A DNA stretch of 64,000 nt from Flavisolibacter amylovorans (GTDB lineage: Bacteria > Bacteroidota > Bacteroidia > Chitinophagales > Chitinophagaceae): positions 329,848 through 393,847 of the forward strand of contig NZ_BAABGY010000011.1 of NCBI RefSeq assembly GCF_039541815.1, in the 5' to 3' direction. Positions 33,497 to 41,790 of the stretch are shown one piece after another (within the stretch, counting starts at the first letter, position 1; each line of letters begins with the position of its first letter). A program made the position numbers and the translations under genes. The notes beneath the pieces were generated by a model. It searched no databases. It saw only the letters and a program-made list of their open reading frames with translations, and was not told the origin of the DNA.

Positions 33497-33697
33497 GACG
33501 CTTAGATGGTTTTTTCGCCGAATGGCGTAACCGGCCCGTATCCTTCAAGAAACTTTAGCTTCTGCTTTGATCTCGCATCGACCACCTGCTCTGCATCGCG
33601 CAGGACCACGCCCGTTAACAGGATGCCACGTGAGATCCGGCCGCGGCAAGCGGCCCGGTACCGCTTTAATGCTTAATTTTCCGATCAATCCTTGACC

Positions 33698-35323
33698 ATG
33701 TTTGCAGAAGACGTCTTGACACCGGAGCGGCAACTCCGGCTTTACGAAGCAATTACAAGCAGTACTCCCGACCTGATCTATGTATTTGACTTGAAATACA
33801 GGTTCATCTATGCCAATGCGGCACTGTTGCAAATGTGGGGGAAAACCTGGGCGCAATCGATTGGGAAGGGGTTGCTGGAGAATGGCTATGAGCCCTGGCA
33901 TGCAGAGATGCACGAGCGGGAAATCGACCAGGTAGTTGCCACCCGGCAGCCGATCCGCGGCGCGGTGCATTTCCCGCACGCGGAGAAGGGGAAACGCTAT
34001 TACGATTATATTTTAGTGCCGGTGCTGAATGAAAGGGGAGAAGTAGAGGCCGTGGCCGGCACGACCAGGGATATCACGGACATCAAGCTCGCGGAGGAGC
34101 AACTACTTGAAAGCCGCCGGCAGCTGGAGCAAAGCGAGCAAAACCTGCGTAACATCATCCTGCAGGCACCGGTGGCCATGTGCATCATGATGGGACAGGA
34201 TCACGTCGTTGACATTGCGAATGAGGAAATGATCCGGTTATGGGGTAAGCCCAGGGAAGCTGTCATGAACCGGCCCATATTTGAGGGGCTCCCCGATGCC
34301 CGCGCGCAAGGGCTGGAAGAGCTAATCGGCCAAGTGTACCGGACCGGCGAGCCCTTTTACGCCGCAGAGCGACCTGTAGAGTTGCTGCGGGATGGACGGC
34401 GCGATACCGTTTACCAGAACTTCGCCTATGTGCCCTATATGGATCCCAACGGATCGATACTGGGTGTGATGGCCATCTCCGTAGATGTGACGCCCCAGGT
34501 AGAAGCGCGTCAGCAGATCGAGGAAGTAGTGAACATGCGTACCCGGGAACTGGCAGCCAGTAACGGTGCCCTGCAAAATTCCGTTGCCGCCCTCCAGCGC
34601 TCCAACGCCAATCTGGAGGACTTTACCTATGCTGCCTCGCACGACCTCAAGGAACCGGTCCGAAAGATCACGACTTTTGCGAGCCGCCTGCAGGCTGAGA
34701 TGGCCGGCAGGCTCACGGAAGCGGAAGCACGCCTTCTGGAACGCATTCAGTCGGGTGCCGAGCGCATGCGCCTGTTGATCGACGACCTTTTGGAGTACTC
34801 CCATGTGAGCTTTGAAGGTCATGCCCCGGAGCGCATCGACTTGAACGAGAAGCTGCACCGGGTGCTTTCCGACCTGGAGCTGCTGATTGAAGAGAAAGGC
34901 GCCCGTATTGAAGTAGGCCACCTGCCCGTAGTACAGGGTAAGCGGCGGCAGATCCAGCAGCTCTTTCAGAACCTGGTAAGCAACGCGCTCAAATACGCCA
35001 AACCCGGCGTTGCTCCTGAGATATCCATCACATCCCGTGAAGTTGCGGCCGGCGACTCCGGCTTACCGGCTGAGCATCTGCCCCAAGGAACGCGCTTTCA
35101 CCTCATTGAGGTAGCGGATAACGGTATTGGCTTTGAGCAGGATCAATCGGAGAAGATCTTCAAGATCTTCCACCGCCTGCACGGCAAAGAGGAGTATAGC
35201 GGCACCGGCGTCGGCCTGGCCATCGTGCGGAAGGTGGTGGAGAATCACGGCGGAGCGATCTGGGCAGAGGGGGAGCCCGGGAAAGGGGCAAAATTCAAGG
35301 TGCTGTTGCCTGTATCAGAATAA
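33698..35323 (+). CDS. PAS-domain sensor histidine kinase
   Basis: Protein of 541 residues from the ATG at 33698 (a TTG two codons upstream is possible). Two PAS domains (residues ~15-140 and ~150-270), a coiled-coil linker, a HisKA region with the phospho-His in 'TYAASHDLKEPVRKITTFAS', then HATPase_c: N box 'LFQNLVSNALKYAKPG', G1 'IEVADNGIGFEQD', G2 'EYSGTGVGLAIVRKVVENHGG'. No membrane segment is seen, so it is cytoplasmic and the PAS domains sense an internal signal. Probably the partner of the receiver protein upstream (33101-33496). Confidence 0.9.
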   Translation: MFAEDVLTPERQLRLYEAITSSTPDLIYVFDLKYRFIYANAALLQMWGKTWAQSIGKGLLENGYEPWHAEMHEREIDQVVATRQPIRGAVHFPHAEKGKRYYDYILVPVLNERGEVEAVAGTTRDITDIKLAEEQLLESRRQLEQSEQNLRNIILQAPVAMCIMMGQDHVVDIANEEMIRLWGKPREAVMNRPIFEGLPDARAQGLEELIGQVYRTGEPFYAAERPVELLRDGRRDTVYQNFAYVPYMDPNGSILGVMAISVDVTPQVEARQQIEEVVNMRTRELAASNGALQNSVAALQRSNANLEDFTYAASHDLKEPVRKITTFASRLQAEMAGRLTEAEARLLERIQSGAERMRLLIDDLLEYSHVSFEGHAPERIDLNEKLHRVLSDLELLIEEKGARIEVGHLPVVQGKRRQIQQLFQNLVSNALKYAKPGVAPEISITSREVAAGDSGLPAEHLPQGTRFHLIEVADNGIGFEQDQSEKIFKIFHRLHGKEEYSGTGVGLAIVRKVVENHGGAIWAEGEPGKGAKFKVLLPVSE

Positions 35324-35418
35324 TGTAGCTAGAATAACCCGCCCCAAGGGGTGCTAAGTAACGCGAATGTCTGACGGTTTTATCTATAGCTGTTCTTGAT
35401 GAATTCTTGACAAGCAGC

Positions 35419-35640
35419 ATCTAAATTCGGCAAGCGGTGATAGATGTCCTGCAGCTCGGTGTCATCAATGTCAAAAAGTATGAAGCCTTCCATGGCCTGG
35501 ATGGACTCTTAGCTTGCTTTCTGCTGGTAAAAGCTTTGATGGAGATAATGACATTGTTCTCTTTTATAAACCAAGAACAGACTTCGTGGTCATCGCTTAG
35601 GTAAAACAGCGCAGCAGGCCGCTTTTGATAAAGCCAATGA
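35419..35640 (-). pseudogene. Crp/Fnr pseudogene fragment
   Basis: Minus-strand pieces align to the intact Crp regulator at 32353-32916. 'GFIKSGLLRCF' in one frame, then 'LFYLSDDHEVCSWFIKENNVIISIK' in a second frame, then 'SFYQQKAS' stop 'ESIQAMEGFILFDIDDTELQDIYHRLP' in a third. Two frameshifts and an in-frame stop make it non-functional; only the ligand-binding region is present and the DNA-binding end is lost. Confidence 0.8.
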
Positions 35641-35989
35641 CCGGGGCTGGTGGCGTCGGCCCGGGGGTGGAAAGTTTTTGCGAAGATTCCGAATTTTCGA
35701 GTAAAGCAGAGTCGATCCACTAAGCCTACTGAGAGCGGTTATCGACTTCACAAAATTGAGTATATAGCCATCAATATGAAGGAGTCGGATGGCTCGGCCA
35801 ATCTAGATTTGACACAAATAGGCATTTTACCAGCAGCATGATACTGCAGTCAGGTTGCTACTTACAATGAAAATGCATAAAACAAAATCCGGTAAATATC
35901 GTCTAGCATTAAAAAAACGCTTCCCAATATTTCCCGGATTTAACTCAGTTCAATTCAGCCCACAGATTACTTTTCCACCAATCTGAACA
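35641..35989. other. Non-coding stretch after the radical SAM operon end
   Basis: About 350 bp with no gene. It marks the transition from the pseudogene to the 3' end of the radical SAM operon. No clear terminator with a strong stem and T-run is visible before the operon's end at 35990. Confidence 0.4.
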
Positions 35990-37999
35990 CTATCTTGGAA
36001 TGGCTCTCTTTTTCTTTTTTGAGGTAGCCGACTCCGCTTCAAAATCATATGTGAGAGTCAAATTGATAGCATTGTCTTCTTTTACAAGAAGATCAAATTT
36101 CTTCTTGGTCTCTTTGTATTTCAAGTCTTTTAGCTTGATGTTTTCAACTGACTCTTTTTTTATGTTGTAATGTCTCAATAAAGCGATGATCTTCTTATTT
36201 GAGGTCTTTCTTTCAACTTCCTTGAAGTCGTTACTCTTAATGATTTCCTGCGCCTCTGTAAGCTCGTCAGGCTGAAGCGAATTATACAGTTTGCGCCATT
36301 CGTCAGTGAATCCTAGTCCATCGAAAAAGTATCGATAGACTATATATGCTTCTGGCATATATAGGATTTCAAAAAATATATCTTCATTACTTCCGAACGC
36401 TTTCTCAAAGAAAGACCTTCCGGGTGCCACAATGCCTTTTGTTACATTTAGAATCGATTGGATGGCCCGGATAAACTTTCGGTTCCACTTTTTTCCAATG
36501 TAGTCCCGGGATTTGGCGTCCTCCCCGAAAAGTGGTATATACTTCATTGGAAAAGAGAAAATATGAGTACCTAGTTCTTCATTTAGCCGGACGTTAATTT
36601 CAAGACGTCTATAAAGTTCTTCTGGACTATCATTGAAATTATAAAGAATATAATTTGATAATTCTTTCAATCCATATTTTGCTGCTAGCCTAACGGCGTT
36701 TTCGTATTTATCACGTATACCCCAATAGTCGAATGCAATACGAAGAGGACGTATTGGTATTTCGCTCATCAACTTCATCATCTCATCGTTGACATACCTA
36801 GCATCTGTTCCTTGGTTAAAGTCCACATACCTCAATTGGGGTTTGCTTTTACGATATTTATCATAAATATCTTTCAGGGCATCATAAGCAGCTATAAGAT
36901 TTTCTTTTGTCGCAGTTTCAAGGTGAAGCAACTCATACTCAACTAAACTATTATAGTAAGTTTGTCTCACCGAACCGCGTAATCTTTTCAAATGTTCATT
37001 GAAAAGGTAAAAGGACCTTTTGATATAGGCATGGTCATTTATGCCTTTTTTTAGATTGCGAATGGAAATCGCAAGCTGGTTTGGTTCAGAAAAAGTTGCG
37101 CCTTTGTAAAAGCCCATCTGCTTAATCTCGGCTATTATTTCTGGGAAGTTTGGGGACGCAAGTACATTGTTATCCATTAACAATAGGTTTTGCTGCTCCC
37201 CATACATCCTTTTGATATCTTCAAACTTATCGACAGTATCAATTTTCGGCTTATAAGTAGGCTCCAGGATTGGAACAGAACAGAATGCACATTTACGTGT
37301 GCACCCTTTTGTCATAAAAGTGAAATATGCACTACCAGTCGGATATTTGTATTCGATTTCATCTAGAATAGAATAGTCTAGAGGAAGATTGTCGATGATA
37401 ATTTGCTTCGCTTTTTCATTGTCTGGATCAAGCATGCCTGGCTTGTCCAAAAGCCCACGCATCGGCGTTATTCCAACTTCTGCTTCTAACTCTTTGTGAA
37501 GTAAAGACGCAAGTACCCCTCCAACTAATAGCTGATTTTCGTCCACTATTAAGTTTTTCGCATACTTGATTGTCTCTACGGTTATTTTCCAATAAAAGGT
37601 AAACAACGTGGTAACATAAATCCTGTCCCACTTTGGGAACAAGTCATATTGTCGCTTCCTAAATACATCAGCGAATTCAATCAAGCAACATTCAATCAGC
37701 TTTGAATACTTCGATTTTTTAAAATTCAAGTCGTTTAAGGTACCCGTATTCTTTTTCCTGATAAATAATTCAATTAGGTCTTTAGTTTTTTCCCAATTAA
37801 TCGTCGAGTCTATCTTTTTTAACTTACGAATACACTTAACAGCAAGTTCTTCAACAACCAAGTCTTTGAGGTCGCCTTTGTAAAATTTCACTCTGTCACC
37901 GAGCTGCCGATGGTAAGAAGAAATTTTCATCAATCCTATTGGAGGATATTTGTTCTTGTAGTTAGGTTCAATTAATAATATACGTCTCTTGCGCGCCAT
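35990..37999 (-). CDS. B12-binding-type radical SAM protein of the defence-like operon
   Basis: Protein of 669 residues. The start 'RRILLIEPNYKNKYPPIGLMKISSYHRQLGDRVKFY' is the opening of a B12-binding-like Rossmann domain, and 'QLLVGGVLASLL' follows. The radical SAM cluster motif C-x3-C-x2-C is at C233, C237, C240 (GCTRKCAFCSVP). Downstream, 'FNQGTDARYVNDEMMKLM' fits a TIM barrel. The C-terminal ~150 residues are Lys/Glu-rich and unlike known enzymes. Radical SAM enzymes generate 5'-deoxyadenosyl radicals to modify small molecules, RNA or proteins; the substrate is unknown. The ATG overlaps the upstream GHKL gene's stop by one base (TAATG), so it is the last gene of the operon. A role in defence is inferred from neighbours only. 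Confidence 0.85.
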   Translation of the reverse strand: MARKRRILLIEPNYKNKYPPIGLMKISSYHRQLGDRVKFYKGDLKDLVVEELAVKCIRKLKKIDSTINWEKTKDLIELFIRKKNTGTLNDLNFKKSKYSKLIECCLIEFADVFRKRQYDLFPKWDRIYVTTLFTFYWKITVETIKYAKNLIVDENQLLVGGVLASLLHKELEAEVGITPMRGLLDKPGMLDPDNEKAKQIIIDNLPLDYSILDEIEYKYPTGSAYFTFMTKGCTRKCAFCSVPILEPTYKPKIDTVDKFEDIKRMYGEQQNLLLMDNNVLASPNFPEIIAEIKQMGFYKGATFSEPNQLAISIRNLKKGINDHAYIKRSFYLFNEHLKRLRGSVRQTYYNSLVEYELLHLETATKENLIAAYDALKDIYDKYRKSKPQLRYVDFNQGTDARYVNDEMMKLMSEIPIRPLRIAFDYWGIRDKYENAVRLAAKYGLKELSNYILYNFNDSPEELYRRLEINVRLNEELGTHIFSFPMKYIPLFGEDAKSRDYIGKKWNRKFIRAIQSILNVTKGIVAPGRSFFEKAFGSNEDIFFEILYMPEAYIVYRYFFDGLGFTDEWRKLYNSLQPDELTEAQEIIKSNDFKEVERKTSNKKIIALLRHYNIKKESVENIKLKDLKYKETKKKFDLLVKEDNAINLTLTYDFEAESATSKKKKRAIPR

Positions 38000-39543
38000 T
38001 ACTTATCGTACTTTTTTTGTAATTTTTGAATCAATTTGTTTGCACCAGAATGGCCTAGTTCCTGTTGTAAAAAAATCACAACCTCATTCAAGATTTTAGA
38101 CTGATCTGCAGTTACTCTCCGAAATTTTAGAGGCGGGTATACAGGAGCCGATTTAAATTCAGATATCTCTTTATCGGTTACGTCGAAGTCGAAATCGTGG
38201 ATTATACTTTTGAAAAGATCGTTCAATGGAGGACTTGTCTGGGCTTCTTCTTTAATTTTCTGGATTTTTTTCGAAGCTTTTTTTGCTACTGAAAGTGCTT
38301 TCTCTAACTCCTCAAACCTTTGGTCACGCTCAACTGCAGTTTTGAATGCTGGCAATTCTTTTCTGAAAGACTCAACTGACGATCGAAAAACTTTAATCTC
38401 TTTCGAGCGGTTATGAAGGTCCGAGGCCCTATGCGGCAGTCGATTTTCGAAGTCTGTAAATATTGATTCGAGCGAACTTTGGAATTCACTCACGGTCCGG
38501 TTGTCATTAAAATAATCGCGTCTTGCATTTGGGGTAAAGCCTTCTCCGACAATATGAACTTCACCGATATACCGAAGGTTGGTCCTTTCAACTTTAAAGC
38601 GCGCCATCAAAGTTTTCTCATCACCGACCCCGATATTTCCACTTCTAATTCTTATGCCTCTCTCAATATTTTCTTTTTCAATGACTTTGTTAACTAGATC
38701 TGGTATTCCATACCAGCCTAACGCTAGCAAATAATCTTCTTGATCTTTAACATCGAAGAATCCTATACTGGTAATATGGGCATAAACTTGACCGCTAGAA
38801 TCTAGGAGGTTATTTTTATAGGCTTTTGTTATTATCTTCTTGTTCAGGCGAACCTTGTACTCATCGAGCTTTAAACCCCTGCTTTCAAAATGGGACAGAA
38901 TTCTATCTCTGAAAGCGAAGTCACTGTCGAATGGCACGGGAGCTACTATTGACAAGTAGCTGTATACAGAATCAATATTGAGTATTGCTTCATTTTTTAC
39001 CCCGGACAATATCACTCGAAAATAATGCGCATCTGCCTTCTCGCTATTTGTTGTAACAGTTGTAATTATACTGATAACTTGGGCAGCATCTGAGTCATCT
39101 TGGCGATTAGCTATGATCTTGCCTAAATTTGCCGAGTCAAGAGTCATAATGCTTTTTACCAATTCCCCTTTGTAGGAAGTCTCGAAAATCAATTTTTCGG
39201 AATATCCAAGTCCACCAAGTCTGCCAATGCCTCGAAACCCTTTCCTTTTAGTTGGGTCTTTTTCAGAGTTTGCTACATCACTAAGAAATCGGCGCATCAT
39301 TGAAGCTTTAATTCCTGTAGCATTGTCTTCTATTACAACATATCCCGCCTGGGAATCGATATTTATTAGCACCTCCCCTTCAGACCGGCGTTTCAATATT
39401 TTAAGATCGACGGCTTCGTCGATTTGATCAACCGCATTTTGAATATATTCACGATAGATGAAGCGTGGATCATCATACATACCAGAAGTCAGTGTTTCCA
39501 GTACGGTTTTGCCAATCTTTGGTAAATTATTAGCCTTCGACAT
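37999..39543 (-). CDS. GHKL (Hsp90/MutL-fold) ATPase, paralog 2
   Basis: Protein of 514 residues. GHKL motifs: N box 'FIYREYIQNAVDQID' (E32, N36), G1 'VIEDNATGI', G2 'GFRGIGRLGGLGYS'. Region 230-370 contains 'GFTPNARRDYFNDN' matched in the neighbour paralog by 'GLIPNSRRDYFIEN'. The C-terminal ~150 residues are coiled-coil-like (ELEKALSVAKKASKKIQKIKEE). It is a paralog of 41787-43328 along its whole length. GHKL ATPases such as MutL, MORC and Hsp90 are ATP-driven clamps. It overlaps the 39530 gene by 14 bp and the radical SAM gene by 1 bp. Two different GHKL clamps in one operon suggest a heterodimer. Confidence 0.88.
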   Translation of the reverse strand: MSKANNLPKIGKTVLETLTSGMYDDPRFIYREYIQNAVDQIDEAVDLKILKRRSEGEVLINIDSQAGYVVIEDNATGIKASMMRRFLSDVANSEKDPTKRKGFRGIGRLGGLGYSEKLIFETSYKGELVKSIMTLDSANLGKIIANRQDDSDAAQVISIITTVTTNSEKADAHYFRVILSGVKNEAILNIDSVYSYLSIVAPVPFDSDFAFRDRILSHFESRGLKLDEYKVRLNKKIITKAYKNNLLDSSGQVYAHITSIGFFDVKDQEDYLLALGWYGIPDLVNKVIEKENIERGIRIRSGNIGVGDEKTLMARFKVERTNLRYIGEVHIVGEGFTPNARRDYFNDNRTVSEFQSSLESIFTDFENRLPHRASDLHNRSKEIKVFRSSVESFRKELPAFKTAVERDQRFEELEKALSVAKKASKKIQKIKEEAQTSPPLNDLFKSIIHDFDFDVTDKEISEFKSAPVYPPLKFRRVTADQSKILNEVVIFLQQELGHSGANKLIQKLQKKYDK

Positions 39544-40360
39544 TGGGATATTGCTTTTTGATCCTTTGAATCATCAACTTATCTAATTTTACATCGTGCG
39601 CATGGTATAAGTTAGCTGTTGTATGACGAAATTCAACGTATGTTCCATTCTTTCTATCATACCCCAGGAGCATGCCCTCAAACTCGAATGCTTTATCGAG
39701 GATATCTTGAGCAGACGTTGTATCTCTATCTCGTTCATTGTAGCAACTTAAACCGGATACCTCTTCCCCTCTTGAATCTTTTCCGCCTGAGTTAAATGCA
39801 TCATGTTTGTTATGGTGATCAAATAACCGTTTAAAAACGCCCAGCCGGTTATACAAATCCTTTTCACTTTCGGCTTCGAATCGTTCTACTAAACAGTCGT
39901 ATGAGTTTCGAAGAAGTAGAGACTCTTTCTCTGGCGGCCAAAACTCTTCATGAGTAATTATCCACTTGTTAGGCTGATTATCAGCATGTATGTACGTAAT
40001 CAAAGCTTGTACTTCTTCCTTTACATTATCATTAAAGTGACCCTTTATCTGATTAGGGTCAGAAGTTATAGTATGTCCATTAACTCTAGTAAAGTCAACA
40101 AAGTTTGCTTTTGATAAGAAGTTGAGGGTGGCGGTTTGAAATGAAATATGTTCGTTTGGAATCTTATCGTAAGGGAAGCTGGTGAAGACCTCCACACCAA
40201 GTTCTCCCTTCAATAAGATAGGTACATTGTACTTTATCAAGCCATCAAAAAGAGAAGGAAGAGTTGACATTAGTCTATAATATGAAGGCCTGTTTGCTTC
40301 AAAACTTTCCTTATCCCATATTAATAGAGATGTATCTAGCAAAGCGTACCTTGTTGTCAT
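39530..40360 (-). CDS. Unknown protein of the defence-like operon (PIN-like start)
   Basis: Protein of 276 residues. The N-terminus 'RYALLDTSLLIWDKE' resembles the first strand and Asp of PIN-type nucleases. The other conserved acidic positions of a PIN fold cannot be placed with confidence. Features seen: 'KWIITHEEFWPPE', a Gly/Ser-rich turn 'NSGGKDSRGEEVSG', and an end 'HAHDVKLDKLMIQRIKKQYP'. No membrane segments. It overlaps the AAA gene upstream by 4 bp and the GHKL gene downstream by 14 bp, so it is an integral member. Probably an effector or adaptor by position, which is inference. Confidence 0.65.
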   Translation of the reverse strand: MTTRYALLDTSLLIWDKESFEANRPSYYRLMSTLPSLFDGLIKYNVPILLKGELGVEVFTSFPYDKIPNEHISFQTATLNFLSKANFVDFTRVNGHTITSDPNQIKGHFNDNVKEEVQALITYIHADNQPNKWIITHEEFWPPEKESLLLRNSYDCLVERFEAESEKDLYNRLGVFKRLFDHHNKHDAFNSGGKDSRGEEVSGLSCYNERDRDTTSAQDILDKAFEFEGMLLGYDRKNGTYVEFRHTTANLYHAHDVKLDKLMIQRIKKQYPNVEG

Positions 40361-41790
40361 TTCTTTGCTTTTTTAATACGCTTTACCATTTGTGCCTTCA
40401 CTATAGCCTTCAACTCAACCTCCGGTCGTTCGATAAATTCATCAGGAAAGTGTGTTAATGCACCGAGTTCGTTTAGGTCTAGAGGCTCAATGTCTACACC
40501 TTCTTCTTTTAGCTTAATAAAAGAAAGATTAATCAATTGCCTTAAGTCATCTGAGTCGCTTTCGGCTATCCGTCTCCGCATTCTAGTTACAAAATGGTCA
40601 CTATGAGTTTCGACTAGTATAGTTTTTCCTGCGAGCATTAGAGAGAAAGCAAAGTCAAACAGATAACTCTGAATTCGGGGGTGGAGATGGATTTCTGGCT
40701 GCTCGAGGACTAGAATCCCCCCTTTACTCATCAAAAGTCCTTGAACTATTATAGGAAGGACTTGACTTACTCCAAACCCCACATGACGAATGGATATCGG
40801 GACTCCATTGTGATTTTCCAGAAATATTGAGTAGTTATCACCGTCTGATTTGGAATACAGTCGCTTGCCGAATCCAAAGACATCACAAATCCAAAAGTTC
40901 ACAACTTCAAGAAGGCTGGAACTGACTTCATTAAATGATACTCCTTCATCTGTAAATGTTGGCCAAAATGAAATAACTGGCTCGTCCTTCATCTTTTCAA
41001 GGGATTCAGCTACATTTTCGCCTCTATTACCAACATTATATGGATCATTTGACCCAGAATAGACGTCCTTAGGCTCTACCCGGAGAGGTCCTAGATAATA
41101 AAGATTCTTGGCAAAAGCTTTGAAGAAAGATCTAAGAGCGGATAGGTTAACGTAAAGCGTAGTCTTGTTCTGATTTACTAGTGAGAGTTCCGTTTGCTCC
41201 CCTTCAGTTACTTCGACCGTTTCTGCATCGAAAGAGCTGGGGAAGAATGAAAGGAATTTTAGGTTGGAAAAACTTGAATCTGAGAACTCAAAAAAACCTT
41301 TTACAAAATACTCGTTATTTGATTCAACTGACAATTGCCCATCTGCATTGTTAGTGATTGTAATGAAGTTTTCAAGAGAATCTGATTTGTATTTTAGTGA
41401 AAACCTTTCGACCTCCATAGCACCCTGGGAGTATCTGAAATTGACAATAACCTCGCACTCGTAATCATCGAAGCTATCGAAGATGGACTTCTCTACAACG
41501 GGTGCGAAACGGACAAAGTCGGCTTTGGATAATAGGAACGCAAATTCGAGTGCCTTTGATTTGTCCTTACCAGAAATAATATCTACATAATCTCTAATTG
41601 AGTAGTATTTCCCATCCTTATAAATTGGGTAAGATGAAGAATCTAGATCGATAGTCTGCTTTATCAATAATATCATTTGAATAAATGACGACTTGCCAGA
41701 ACTGTTGGTGCCAGATAGTACAGTTAATGGTTTGATAGTAGTATAGGGTATGTTGACCAGGCTCTTAAAATTTTTGGCTCTTATTCTCAT
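40357..41790 (-). CDS. RecF/OLD-like AAA ATPase (DUF3696-like C-terminus)
   Basis: Protein of 477 residues. 'MRIRAKNFKSLVNIPYTTIKPLTVLSGTNSSGKSSFIQ' carries the Walker A near residues 27-35. Walker B 'ILVLEQPEIHLHPRIQSYLF' is followed by 'ETHSDHFVTRMRRRI', the switch with a conserved His. The last part 'LGALTHFPDEFIERPEVE' fits DUF3696. There is no TOPRIM nuclease domain, unlike OLD proteins. Such ATPases sense or load DNA and partner with a separate effector. It overlaps its neighbours by 4 bp on each side, in the same operon. Its Walker motifs look intact. Confidence 0.85.
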   Translation of the reverse strand: MRIRAKNFKSLVNIPYTTIKPLTVLSGTNSSGKSSFIQMILLIKQTIDLDSSSYPIYKDGKYYSIRDYVDIISGKDKSKALEFAFLLSKADFVRFAPVVEKSIFDSFDDYECEVIVNFRYSQGAMEVERFSLKYKSDSLENFITITNNADGQLSVESNNEYFVKGFFEFSDSSFSNLKFLSFFPSSFDAETVEVTEGEQTELSLVNQNKTTLYVNLSALRSFFKAFAKNLYYLGPLRVEPKDVYSGSNDPYNVGNRGENVAESLEKMKDEPVISFWPTFTDEGVSFNEVSSSLLEVVNFWICDVFGFGKRLYSKSDGDNYSIFLENHNGVPISIRHVGFGVSQVLPIIVQGLLMSKGGILVLEQPEIHLHPRIQSYLFDFAFSLMLAGKTILVETHSDHFVTRMRRRIAESDSDDLRQLINLSFIKLKEEGVDIEPLDLNELGALTHFPDEFIERPEVELKAIVKAQMVKRIKKAKK

